Shown here one piece after another: positions 9,787 to 17,666 of a stretch of DNA of 64,000 nt. The position numbers and the translations under genes were made by a program. Numbering within the stretch: the first letter of the stretch is position 1; each line of letters begins with the position of its first letter. The notes beneath the pieces were generated by a model, which was given only the letters and a program-made list of their open reading frames with translations, did no database searches and was not told the DNA's origin. Source of the DNA: Caulobacter sp. CCUG 60055 (GTDB lineage: Bacteria > Pseudomonadota > Alphaproteobacteria > Caulobacterales > Caulobacteraceae); contig NZ_PUIC01000005.1 of assembly GCF_022750545.1 (NCBI RefSeq), positions 124,001 to 188,000 on the forward strand. The letters are read 5' to 3'.

Positions 9787-9823
9787 CAGGACGCCCCGGC
9801 GCGGTCGCGCCGGCGGCGTCCTG
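9787..9823 (+). repeat. Strong hairpin in the transporter leader
   Basis: Inverted repeat CAGGACGCC+CCGGCGCG paired with CGCGCCGG+GGCGTCCTG, a 17-bp stem with one bulged base and a 2-nt loop. No U-tract follows, so it is not a standard terminator. It lies 49 nt before the transporter start and could act as an attenuator, an RNA-stability element or part of a sensing leader. Confidence 0.6.
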
Positions 9824-9871
9824 CGCGTAGCGCGAACGCATTTCCTGTTCCTCTCCCCGCCGAGAAATCCC

Positions 9872-11542
9872 ATGTCCGTCCTAGACGCATCCGTGCAAGC
9901 TCCGGCGACGCCGTCCTCCCCGCATCCGGACGCGGCCTCGTCCAGCGCCCATCTCGACGCGGCGCACAAGGGCGACATCAAGGGCGCCTTCGGCTCGATC
10001 CGCCAGCACGACCATGCGCCCCGCGACACCTGGAAGAAGCGCCTCGTCACCCTGATGGCCATCGTCGGCCCGGGCCTGATCGTCATGGTCGGCGACAACG
10101 ACGCCGGCGCCTTCGGCACCTACACCCAGGCCGGCCAGAACTACGGCACCAGCCTTTTGTGGACCCTGCTGCTGCTGGTGCCGGTGCTGTTCGTCAACCA
10201 GGAGATGGTGCTGCGCCTGGGCGTGGTCACCGGCGTCGGCCACGCCCGCCTGATCTTCCAGCGGTTCGGCCGCTTCTGGGGCGCGTTCAGCGTCATCGAC
10301 CTTTTCCTGCTCAACGCCCTGACCATCGTCACCGAGTTCATCGGCGTCACCCTGGGGCTGGAATATCTCGGCCTGCCCAAGATCTGGGGCGTGGTCGCCG
10401 CCGCCGCCGTCACCATCATCGCGGCCTCGACCGGCAGCTTCCGCCGGTTCGAGCGGTTCATGATGGTGCTGGTGCTCGGCAGCCTAGCCGTGGCCCCGAT
10501 CGTGTTCATGGCCCATCCGCCCGTCGGCCAGATCGCCCACGACTTCCTGGTCCCGCAGCTGCCCAAGGGCGGCAAGCTGAGCGAGGTGATGCTGCTGATC
10601 ATCGCCATCGTCGGCACCACCGTCGCGCCCTGGCAGCTGTTCTTCCAGCAGAGCTACGTCATCGACAAGCGCATCACCCCGCGCTTCATGGCCTATGAGA
10701 AGGCCGACCTGGTGCTCGGCATCCTCCTGGTCGTGGTCGGCGCCGTGGCGATGATGGCTTTCACCGCCGCCGCCTTCGCCGGCCGGCCCGAGTTCGGCCA
10801 GTTCACCGACGCCAAGGCCGTGGCCGTGGGGCTGGAGCGCCACGCCGGCCACGTCGCCGGGGTGCTGTTCGCCATCGCCCTGATCGACGCCTCGATCATC
10901 GGCGCGGGGGCGGTCTCGCTCGCCACCGCCTACGCCATCGGCGACGTGTTCAAGATGAACCACTCGCTGCACCGCAAGCCGCGCGAGGCGATCGGCTTCT
11001 ACCTGATCTACGGCGGCCTGATCGCCGCCGCCGCCGCCCTGGTGCTGGCGCCCGGCGCGCCGCTGGGCCTGCTGACCAACGCCGTGCAGACCCTGGCCGG
11101 GGTGCTGCTGCCCAGCGCCACGGTGTTCCTGCTGCTGCTGTGCAACGACAAGGCCGTGCTCGGTCCCTGGCGCAACGGCCGCTGGCTGAACCTGTTCACC
11201 GGCGCGGTGATCGCCGCCCTGGTCATGCTGTCGGTGATCCTGACCGCCTCGGTGCTCTATCCCGACATCAGCAGCGGCGTGATCATCGGCGTCCTGGTCG
11301 GCGGCGCCGCCATCACCCTGCTCGCCTGGCTGGCCTCGGTCCTGTGGCGGCGCGGCGGCGATGAGGTCATCGACCGCGCCGGCCGGGCCGAATGGCGCAT
11401 GCCGCCCCTGGACCAGCTGCCGCCGCCGGGGCTGACCCGGCTGGAGAAAACCTGGATGACCGTGCTGCGCGCCTATCTGGTCATCGCCGGCGGACTCGTC
11501 CTCTTCCGTATCGCCCAACTCGCCTTCGTCGGCCACGCCTGA
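9872..11542 (+). CDS. Nramp-related divalent cation transporter (non-canonical)
   Basis: Inner-membrane transporter of 556 residues with an unusually long hydrophilic N-terminus (about 55 residues) and some 11-12 hydrophobic segments of the Nramp fold. The metal-site motifs differ from canonical MntH. TM1 reads GDNDAGA (residues 74-80) where MntH has DPGN, and TM6 reads GTTVAPWQ (248-255) where MntH has MPH. Loss of the TM6 methionine is the hallmark of Nramp-related magnesium transporters (NRMTs). With MgtC and a porin downstream, magnesium or another hard cation is a better guess than manganese. First certain gene of a cation cluster extending to 14338. Confidence 0.88.
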   Translation: MSVLDASVQAPATPSSPHPDAASSSAHLDAAHKGDIKGAFGSIRQHDHAPRDTWKKRLVTLMAIVGPGLIVMVGDNDAGAFGTYTQAGQNYGTSLLWTLLLLVPVLFVNQEMVLRLGVVTGVGHARLIFQRFGRFWGAFSVIDLFLLNALTIVTEFIGVTLGLEYLGLPKIWGVVAAAAVTIIAASTGSFRRFERFMMVLVLGSLAVAPIVFMAHPPVGQIAHDFLVPQLPKGGKLSEVMLLIIAIVGTTVAPWQLFFQQSYVIDKRITPRFMAYEKADLVLGILLVVVGAVAMMAFTAAAFAGRPEFGQFTDAKAVAVGLERHAGHVAGVLFAIALIDASIIGAGAVSLATAYAIGDVFKMNHSLHRKPREAIGFYLIYGGLIAAAAALVLAPGAPLGLLTNAVQTLAGVLLPSATVFLLLLCNDKAVLGPWRNGRWLNLFTGAVIAALVMLSVILTASVLYPDISSGVIIGVLVGGAAITLLAWLASVLWRRGGDEVIDRAGRAEWRMPPLDQLPPPGLTRLEKTWMTVLRAYLVIAGGLVLFRIAQLAFVGHA

Positions 11543-11564
11543 CGCCGGTTTCGGGGACACCGCC

Positions 11565-11795
11565 ATGCTCGACGATCTGGAACTGAAACGACGGCGCCGA
11601 CCGCCCCCTGAGCCGCCCCTCGCGCGCGAGGGCGACCGGCGGGGCGCAAAACGGGGCCTGCTGGGCCTGTTCGTGACGGTCGCCGCCTGCGCCGTCCTGG
11701 CGATGGTGGTCCTGCTGATCGACCGTTCCGACGCGCCGCGCCATCACGCCCCGCCGCAGCCGACCGCTCACAAGTCTGTCGCGCCGCATCAATAG
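11565..11795 (+). CDS. Small single-pass membrane protein
   Basis: A 76-residue protein with a basic, proline-rich N-terminus, one transmembrane helix (about residues 30-53) and a short His/Pro-rich tail facing the other side. It starts 22 bp after the Nramp-related gene on the same strand and is probably co-transcribed. No known family is recognised. Its size and position suggest an accessory subunit of the transporter, but that is inference; the His-containing tail could bind metal. Confidence 0.65.
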   Translation: MLDDLELKRRRRPPPEPPLAREGDRRGAKRGLLGLFVTVAACAVLAMVVLLIDRSDAPRHHAPPQPTAHKSVAPHQ

Positions 11796-11855
11796 AGTTC
11801 GTCCCGGCGCCCCGACGCGGGACCGATAGTCAACCGAGCAGCCAGAGGGGTTTCT

Positions 11856-13316
11856 ATGGCTCGGCCCACCGATATTGTCTTCATGCGTTTCAAGTCCGCC
11901 GGCTTCGCCGACCTGCGGCGGCCCATCCTGGCCGGCGTCGGCCTGGCGCTCGGGATGTCGGCCGCCGCCCCGGCGCTCGCCGCCGTCGACGGCCAGGCCG
12001 CCGAACCGCAGCAGCCGACCACCGTCGCCTCCTCCCGCACGCCCCTGGAAGGCCCGACGCCCGTCGCCGAGCCGGCCGGCCAGGCCTGGGCCGTGCACGG
12101 CCAGGCGACCTTCGTCACCCAGGGCAACCTCGGCTTCCATTCGCCCTATCGCGGCAAGAACAGCCTCGATCCGGCGGCGCGGGGGCGCGAGACCGTCGAC
12201 GTCACCCTGTTCGCGGGGCTGCGCCTGTGGCCGGGCGCCGAGGTCTGGATCAACCCGGAGATCGACCAGGGCTTCGGCCTGAGCAACACCCTGGGCGCGG
12301 CCGGCTTCCCCAGCGGCGAGGCCTACAAGGTCGGCCGCTCGAAGCCCTACTTCAAGCTGCAGCGGCTGTTCGTCCGCCAGACCATCGACCTCGGCGGCGA
12401 GCGCGAGACGGTCGAGGCCGATCAGAACCAGCTGGCCGGCTCGCGCACGGCCGACCGGCTGGTGATCACCGCCGGCAAGTTCGGCGTGCCGGACGTGTTC
12501 GACACCAACCAGTACGCCCACGACCCGCGCGGCGACTTCCTCAACTGGTCGACGATCGAAGCCGGCAGCTTCGACTACGCCGCCGACGCCTGGGGCTACA
12601 CCATCGGGGCGGCGGCCGAGTGGTACGTCGGCCGCTGGACCGTGCGCGGCGGCCTGTTCGACCTGTCGGACGTGCCCAACAGCGAACACCTCGACAAGCA
12701 TTTCGACCAGGGCCAGGGCGTCGCCGAGATCGAGGAGCGGCACACCTTCCGCGGCCGGCCGGGCAAGGTGAAGGTCACCGCCTTCCTCAGCCGCGCGCGC
12801 ATGGGCTCGTTCGACGACGCCGTCCGCCTGGCCCAGGCCAGCGGCCAGCCGGCCGACACCGCCGCCGTGCGGCGCTATCGCAGCCGGAGCGGGATCAGCA
12901 TCAACCTCGAACAGCAGCTTCGCGACGATCTGGGCGTGTTCGCCCGGGCCGGTTTCGCCGACGGCGACGTCGAGCCGTTCGACTTCTCGGACATCGACCG
13001 GACGGTGTCGGCGGGCCTGTCGCTCAAGGGCGCGAAATGGGGCCGTCCCGACGACACCATCGGCCTGGCCGGCGTGGTCAACGGCATAACCGGCGCGCAC
13101 GAGCGCTACTTCGCCGCCGGGGGCGCGGGCATCCTGGTCGGCGACGGCCGGCTGCCCAACGCCGGGACCGAGCAGATCCTCGAAGGCTATTACGACGTCG
13201 CCGTCGCCAAGGGCGCACATGTCAGCCTGGACGGCCAGCTCATCAACAACCCCGGCTACAACCGCGACCGCGGTCCGGTGGCCGTTTTCGCCGTGCGCCT
13301 GCACGGCCAGTTCTAA
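11856..13316 (+). CDS. OprB-like carbohydrate-type porin
   Basis: Outer-membrane beta-barrel of 486 residues related to carbohydrate-selective porins (OprB family). The first ATG (11856) has AGAGGGG upstream; a second at 11883 would give a more usual signal peptide (cleavage near APALAAVD), so the true start could be either. Barrel-type alternating strands run to a terminal phenylalanine (LHGQF). Typical OprB features include VHGQATFVTQGN near the N-terminus and the KFGVPDVFDTNQYAHDPRGDF segment mid-protein. Set between an Nramp-related transporter and MgtC, it may admit cations or cation-organic complexes instead of sugars. Confidence 0.85.
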   Translation: MARPTDIVFMRFKSAGFADLRRPILAGVGLALGMSAAAPALAAVDGQAAEPQQPTTVASSRTPLEGPTPVAEPAGQAWAVHGQATFVTQGNLGFHSPYRGKNSLDPAARGRETVDVTLFAGLRLWPGAEVWINPEIDQGFGLSNTLGAAGFPSGEAYKVGRSKPYFKLQRLFVRQTIDLGGERETVEADQNQLAGSRTADRLVITAGKFGVPDVFDTNQYAHDPRGDFLNWSTIEAGSFDYAADAWGYTIGAAAEWYVGRWTVRGGLFDLSDVPNSEHLDKHFDQGQGVAEIEERHTFRGRPGKVKVTAFLSRARMGSFDDAVRLAQASGQPADTAAVRRYRSRSGISINLEQQLRDDLGVFARAGFADGDVEPFDFSDIDRTVSAGLSLKGAKWGRPDDTIGLAGVVNGITGAHERYFAAGGAGILVGDGRLPNAGTEQILEGYYDVAVAKGAHVSLDGQLINNPGYNRDRGPVAVFAVRLHGQF

Positions 13317-13390
13317 GACGACCGCGCCCGCCGCCGCCCCGACCGGGACGGCGACGGGCCCCTCGTCGGGCCGCATGATCGGAGGCCGCG

Positions 13391-13621
13391 ATGACCGCCA
13401 TGACCCAACACACCCGCCGCGCGTCGCCGCGCCTGCCGACGGCGGCCTATCTCGCCGCCGCCTCGCTCGTCCTCGGCGCGGCGCGGTTGCTCTATCGGAT
13501 GAAGCTGATCCGCGGCGACGGCCTGCTGGCGGCGCTGCGCTGCTCCAATCGCCTGTCGCGGGCGACGATGGAGACCTGGCGCCGGCGGCGAAGCCCGTTA
13601 AGCTCGCGCCCCGGGAGGTGA
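13391..13621 (+). CDS. Small basic hypothetical protein
   Basis: A 76-residue open frame with GGAGG eight bases before its ATG. It holds a short hydrophobic stretch (about residues 18-33) and an Arg-rich C-terminus. Its stop codon (TGA, 13619-13621) is embedded in the ribosome-binding site of the next gene, which suggests translational coupling to mgtC. No family recognised. Position and ribosome-binding site support a real gene in the cation operon. Confidence 0.6.
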   Translation: MTAMTQHTRRASPRLPTAAYLAAASLVLGAARLLYRMKLIRGDGLLAALRCSNRLSRATMETWRRRRSPLSSRPGR

Positions 13622-13624
13622 CCC

Positions 13625-14338
13625 TTGCAGCCCCTGATCTTCAACGGACCTTCCTTCATCAACGCCCTGGTCTGCCTCGGCACCGCCTTCGTGCTCGGCG
13701 GGCTGATCGGCGTCGAGCGGCAGTACCGGCAGCGCAACGCCGGCCTGCGCACCATGGTGCTGGTGGCGGTGGGGGCTGCGGCCTTCGTCCATCTGGGCGG
13801 ACGACTGACCGGTCCCGACGGGCAGACGCGGATCATCGCCTATGTGGTGTCCGGCATCGGCTTCCTCGGGGCGGGCGTGATCATGAAGGAAGGGCTGCAG
13901 GTGCGCGGCCTCAATACCGCCGCCACCCTGTGGAGCTCGGCGGCCGTCGGCGCCTGCGCCGGGGCGGGACTGCTGGCCGAATCCGCCGCCGTGGCCGTCT
14001 TCATCCTGGCCGGCAACACCCTGCTGCGCCCCCTGGTCAACTACATGAACCGCCAGCCCCTCAGCGCCAGCGAGACCGAGGCGCTCTATCAAGTGCACGT
14101 CATCTGCGCCCCGGCCGACATCTCCGCCGCGCGCGACCTGCTCTACGAGGAGCTGGAGCGCCACCACTATCCGATCCGCGACATCCAGACCCTGTCCGAA
14201 GGCGAGGACCTGGTGGAGCTGGCCGCCGCCCTGGTGCCGACCACCGCCAACGCCGAGGACCTGGACGCCATCACCGCGCACCTGTCGCACCACGGCGTCG
14301 TCTCCAGCGCCACCTGGACGGTCAGCACCACGCTCTAG
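13625..14338 (+). CDS. MgtC/SapB family membrane protein
   Basis: A 237-residue inner-membrane protein starting at TTG, with GGAGGTGA at ideal spacing. Four to five hydrophobic helices include the MgtC signature GIGFLGAGVI (residues 77-86). A soluble ACT-like C-terminal domain (about 155-237) is typical of full-length MgtC relatives. MgtC proteins act in magnesium homeostasis and, in Salmonella, restrain the F1Fo ATP synthase and support growth at low magnesium. It is last in the Nramp-related/porin cluster and is the strongest clue that the cluster concerns magnesium or a similar cation. Confidence 0.92.
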   Translation: MQPLIFNGPSFINALVCLGTAFVLGGLIGVERQYRQRNAGLRTMVLVAVGAAAFVHLGGRLTGPDGQTRIIAYVVSGIGFLGAGVIMKEGLQVRGLNTAATLWSSAAVGACAGAGLLAESAAVAVFILAGNTLLRPLVNYMNRQPLSASETEALYQVHVICAPADISAARDLLYEELERHHYPIRDIQTLSEGEDLVELAAALVPTTANAEDLDAITAHLSHHGVVSSATWTVSTTL

Positions 14339-14757
14339 CACAGCGAGCGTCCCGACCGGGCTCTATACTCGCCACAGTCGTGGCAAGTCGCTTGTTCTTG
14401 CATCCCTGGGTTTAGTTGCACTCCGCCTGCCAGAATGTTTTACAACGTCAAATATATCAAAGAAGAGAAAAGCCGGCCGAGAACAGGAGGCGAAGCGGCC
14501 CTTACTCATAGTTCACGACGACAGCCGAGAACTCATTAAAATATACATTTCAATCTTCAATTCACCTGAAACATCATTACGGCAAGATGTCGCCCCTCAA
14601 ACACCTGAGGCGTTCCGCCGCATATTGGCGAATCAAAAACCGTCGTAGTTGTATGCTGTCACGTACGGCAGTTCACCTACTTAAAATTCAGTAGTCCCCC
14701 TGCACCGATCCATCCCTACATAGTTTCGCCTGAGCGTTCACATGAGGGAGTGCACGA
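14339..14757. other. AT-rich intergenic region upstream of the fibre cluster
   Basis: About 420 bp, clearly lower in GC than its surroundings (for example TCAAATATATCAAAGAAG at 14449-14466 and ATTAAAATATAC near 14535). No open frame worth calling and no clear terminator after mgtC. It probably carries the promoter of the LuxR-type gene at 14758 and may be a silencing or regulator-binding zone for the secreted-fibre cluster. Confidence 0.5.
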
Positions 14758-15393
14758 ATGGAATCATCTGCGCCCTGGGATTTCGTCGGCCCGTCGCTGG
14801 GCCTCATCCTGGACCGCATCCATGTCGGCGCCGTGCTGCTGGACGAAAGCGGCCGCATCGCCTTCGCCAACAGCCGGGCCCGGGACCTGTTGCAGTCCGG
14901 AACCCCGGTGCTTGAGACCGACGGCCGCCTCGCCGTCTGGCCGCCGCAGAAGAAGCATTTCGACCGCCTGCTCTGGTCGGCCATGGAGGGACGGCGCGAC
15001 GCTCATCCGCTGACCCTCGGGGCCTATGACGAGGAGCACCGGATGATCATGGTGATCGAGCCGCTGCACGACGAGCCGCTCACCCGGTCGCGCTGGACCA
15101 TCGCCTGGATCGTCGACAGCGACGGCGCCGAGCCGAACTGCGAATGGCTGGCCGCCCTGCACCAGCTGACCCCGGCCGAGAAGAACGTCACCCTGAACCT
15201 CGCCCGCGGCCTGTCGACCGTCGAGGTGGCCCGCAAGCTGTCGATCTCGGTGGCCACGCTGCGCACGCACCTGCGGCGCATCTTCGGCAAGACGGGATGC
15301 CAGAACCAGGCCGCCCTGGTGCGCCTGGCCCACCTGCTGCCGATCAGCCCGATCGCCGTCCACCACGTCCAGCCGACCGCCGCCGTGGCCTGA
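14758..15393 (+). CDS. LuxR-type regulator with PAS-like N-terminus
   Basis: A 211-residue transcription factor. Residues 15-120 look like a PAS-type sensor (HVGAVLLDESGRIAFANSRA). Residues about 137-198 form a LuxR helix-turn-helix (LTPAEKNVTLNLARGLSTVE, VARKLSISVATLRTHLRRIF). It lacks a receiver domain, so it is not a response regulator. A GAGGGAG ribosome-binding site precedes the ATG. Located immediately upstream of the secreted Asn-rich protein genes, on the same strand and between two AT-rich promoter regions, it is the likely local activator of the fibre operon. Confidence 0.88.
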   Translation: MESSAPWDFVGPSLGLILDRIHVGAVLLDESGRIAFANSRARDLLQSGTPVLETDGRLAVWPPQKKHFDRLLWSAMEGRRDAHPLTLGAYDEEHRMIMVIEPLHDEPLTRSRWTIAWIVDSDGAEPNCEWLAALHQLTPAEKNVTLNLARGLSTVEVARKLSISVATLRTHLRRIFGKTGCQNQAALVRLAHLLPISPIAVHHVQPTAAVA

Positions 15394-15729
15394 CGCCCAC
15401 GGCGGAGCGGCCTGCGACAAAACGGCGCCGGCCGCCGTCGCCCCCGCCGCCCACCGACTATCCGTAGAGGTCTCGCCGCCCGCACGCCGCTATTAGCGGT
15501 GTTTTCGCGTGTCAGGCGACCAATATTTCAAGTCTATATCCGCCTTGGGAAAATAGAATTCCGGCGAAGATTTGACCCCCTTGACGAATATCATGTCGCC
15601 GCACAGTCGGCGACCGTAGGGTCACAGCACTCTCGACGAGCTGCGGGGGTATGGAAGTGGCTTTTGCAGCACGTACTCGTGCCTCGATAGCCGTTTACTT
15701 GGATCCATCTGAATACCTGGAGAACGACC
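15394..15729. promoter_or_regulatory. Promoter region of the fibre operon with two inverted repeats
   Basis: About 335 bp, AT-rich in its second half. Two inverted repeats stand out: GTCGCCG-N6-CGGCGAC (15595-15614) and GCACG-TACT-CGTGC (15669-15682). The latter lies 48-61 bp upstream of the start at 15730. Either could bind the LuxR-type protein encoded just upstream. No confident -35/-10 pair could be assigned. Confidence 0.5.
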
Positions 15730-16362
15730 ATGAAGTATTCAGTTCTTGCTGCGGTCTCCGCCGCGGCCCTGGGGCTGGCTTTCTCGGGCGCCGCCTACGC
15801 CCAACAAGGTGGCACGAACAACACGTCGGGCAACCTCGGCCTGCTGAGCGCCATCGGCAATCAGCTGAACGCCGACAGCAACCATAACAACGACAACAGC
15901 AACCACGACAACGGCAACCTGCAAGTCGACGGCAACACCCTGTGGGCCGGCAACACTTGGACCGACAGCTCCACGCACGTGAGCGTGGGCAATGTCAGCC
16001 TGTCGGTCGACACCGCCACCAACAACCAAACCCTGAACGGCAACGTCAGCGGCAACGGCTTCAACATGCAAGCCAACCAAGCGGCGGCGGCCGGCGGGTC
16101 CGGCGGTGACGGCGGCAGCGGCTTCGGCATCGGCCTCCTGGCCGGCGTCGGCGCCGGCGCGGCTGGCGGCGCGGGTGCGGCTGGCGCGGCTTCGAGCGGC
16201 AACAACCAACCGGTGTACACCGGCGCGATCGACATCGCCGGCGCGGCCTATCAAAGCTTCGCCGGGATTCAGACGGCTTCGTACAACACCGGCCTCGGCT
16301 CGAACGTGCAGTCGAACACCGGCGTGGCTGCGAACGCCAACGTCTCCTTCGGCCACAACTAA
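15730..16362 (+). CDS. Secreted Asn/Gly-rich protein, probable amyloid fibre subunit (FapC-like)
   Basis: A 210-residue exported protein with a clear signal peptide (cleavage near GAAYAQQG). The mature part has an Asn-rich segment (residues 30-115), a long Gly/Ala linker (about 120-155) and a C-terminal block. That block carries TGAIDIAGA, FAGIQTASYNTG and GSNVQSNTGVAANANV. Asn/Gln-rich low-complexity secreted proteins encoded beside a C39-like protease and a coiled-coil barrel protein are the pattern of Pseudomonas Fap amyloid (FapC/FapB). The C-terminal block recurs in the next gene product. A strong terminator follows directly, as expected for a highly expressed subunit. Function is inferred. 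Confidence 0.75.
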   Translation: MKYSVLAAVSAAALGLAFSGAAYAQQGGTNNTSGNLGLLSAIGNQLNADSNHNNDNSNHDNGNLQVDGNTLWAGNTWTDSSTHVSVGNVSLSVDTATNNQTLNGNVSGNGFNMQANQAAAAGGSGGDGGSGFGIGLLAGVGAGAAGGAGAAGAASSGNNQPVYTGAIDIAGAAYQSFAGIQTASYNTGLGSNVQSNTGVAANANVSFGHN

Positions 16363-16375
16363 CAGAGCCTGCTGG

Positions 16376-16412
16376 TTGGATCGGAGGGTTCGCCCTCCGA
16401 TCCAATCCTTTT
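16376..16412 (+). terminator. Strong terminator inside the fibre operon
   Basis: Perfect 13-bp stem TTGGATCGGAGGG / CCCTCCGATCCAA closed by a TTCG tetraloop and followed by TCCTTTT. It lies between the first and second fibre genes and would let most transcripts stop after the abundant subunit, with limited read-through into the export genes. Confidence 0.92.
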
Positions 16413-16449
16413 GCATCGGGGGCGCAGCCCTCGGTTCAGGGAGGTCGCC

Positions 16450-16833
16450 ATGATCATGCAGCTTGCCGGCCCGGCGGTCGCCGCCCTGCTCGCCCAGACC
16501 GATCCGGCCATGACCGGCCCGACGGCGCAGCCGGCCACGACTCCGCCGCCCGCATCGGCGCCCGCGTCGACCGACAAGATCGCGCTGCCCGCCGCCGACC
16601 TGGCCGGCCTGCAGGGCGAGGGCGTCGATCCGCAACTCGTCTCCGTTCAAGACCTGAACGCCACCAACACCGGCAACACGGTCAGCGCCGCCGGCTCGTT
16701 GACGACGGGGTCGATCGCCCTCAGCGGCGCGGTGATGTCCAACTTCACCGGCATCGGCAACTTCGTGTTCAACACCGGCAACAACAACAATCTGCAAGGC
16801 AACGTCACGGTCAACATCGTCCTGGCGCGTTGA
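16450..16833 (+). CDS. Small secreted-type protein sharing the fibre C-terminal motif (FapB-like minor subunit?)
   Basis: A 127-residue protein starting at ATG 16450 with AGGGAGG upstream. A short hydrophobic N-terminus and a Pro/Thr/Ala-rich linker precede a C-terminal block. The block holds NATNTGNTV, TTGSIALSGAVMSNFTGI, FNTGNNNNLQGNV and a final NIVLAR. It aligns with the end of the preceding protein in the pattern TGxIxxxGA, FxGI, NTG, NxQxN and V. It may be a nucleator or minor fibre subunit, as FapB is to FapC. The N-terminus is not a textbook signal peptide, so export is less certain. Confidence 0.7.
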   Translation: MIMQLAGPAVAALLAQTDPAMTGPTAQPATTPPPASAPASTDKIALPAADLAGLQGEGVDPQLVSVQDLNATNTGNTVSAAGSLTTGSIALSGAVMSNFTGIGNFVFNTGNNNNLQGNVTVNIVLAR

Positions 16834-16859
16834 CCGGGCCGTCTTCGGGGTCGAGCACG

Positions 16860-17666
16860 ATGTCCAAACGCCCGTCATCCGCGCCGCGGTGCGCCGCGAT
16901 CCGCAGCCCGCGCCTCCGCGTGGGGCTGGGGGCGGCCCTGCTGGGCGCGGCGCTCGGCGCCGTCGCCTTCGGCGGCCAGGCCTCGGCCTCCAGCATGCAG
17001 GTGGTGCCCGACGGCGGCTCCTTCTCCATGCAGGTGGTCAGCTGGCGCGACATCCCCTTCCGCACCGTGGTCCGCCAGCAGTACGACTACAGTTGCGGCT
17101 CGGCCGCCGTGGCCACCCTGCTGCGTTATCACTACGGCCGGCCGACGGTCGAAAGCGACGTGTTCTCGGCCATGTGGCGCAGCGGCGACCAGGCCCAGAT
17201 CAAGCGGGCCGGCTTCTCCATGCTGGACATGAAGCGCTACCTGGACAGCCAGGGCTACATGGCCGACGGCTACCGCATGCCGCTGGACCAGCTGGCCAAG
17301 CTCAAGACGCCCGCCATCGCGCTGATCCAGATCGGCCCCTACAAGCACTTCGTGGTCATCAAGGGCGTTCATGACGACAAGGTGCTGGTGGGCGACCCGG
17401 CCCTGGGCCTGCTGACCATCACCCGGCCGAAGTTCCAGAGCATCTGGAACGGCATCGTCTTCGCCGTGCGCAAGCCGCCGGCGTCCGCCGCCGCCCCGGT
17501 GTTCAACGACCAGAGCGAATGGGACCCGTGGTCGACCGCCCCGACCGTGGCCTCACTGCCGCGCTGGGCGCTGGCCGACCTGACCATGTCCATGGCCCCG
17601 ATGTACCAACTGACCACCGGCGGCCAGACCATCAACCTCAGAAATCCCACGGCAGGCGTCCCATGA
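16860..17666 (+). CDS. C39-like cysteine peptidase (FapD-like)
   Basis: A 268-residue envelope protein with an N-terminal hydrophobic segment (about residues 20-45) and a C39 papain-like domain. The catalytic set is visible: Cys79 in DYSCGSAA, His163 in YKHFVVIKGV and Asp179 in VGDPALG. C39 domains cleave at double-glycine leaders; in Pseudomonas the stand-alone C39 protein FapD is needed for export of Fap amyloid. Here it lies between the two Asn-rich proteins and a FapE-position protein. The ATG at 16860 is preferred over a TTG at 16830 because of an upstream GGGG. It overlaps the next gene by ATGA. Confidence 0.88.
   Translation: MSKRPSSAPRCAAIRSPRLRVGLGAALLGAALGAVAFGGQASASSMQVVPDGGSFSMQVVSWRDIPFRTVVRQQYDYSCGSAAVATLLRYHYGRPTVESDVFSAMWRSGDQAQIKRAGFSMLDMKRYLDSQGYMADGYRMPLDQLAKLKTPAIALIQIGPYKHFVVIKGVHDDKVLVGDPALGLLTITRPKFQSIWNGIVFAVRKPPASAAAPVFNDQSEWDPWSTAPTVASLPRWALADLTMSMAPMYQLTTGGQTINLRNPTAGVP

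Noticed and set aside
9289-9871. yybP-ykoY manganese or M-box magnesium riboswitch
   Set aside because: Looked for the conserved core segments of both and did not find them; only a simple hairpin is supported.
15730-16362. Curli (CsgA-type) subunit
   Set aside because: No curlin repeats (SxxxxxGxxNxxxxxQ series) and no csgE-G-like genes nearby; the C39 and coiled-coil barrel neighbours fit Fap better.
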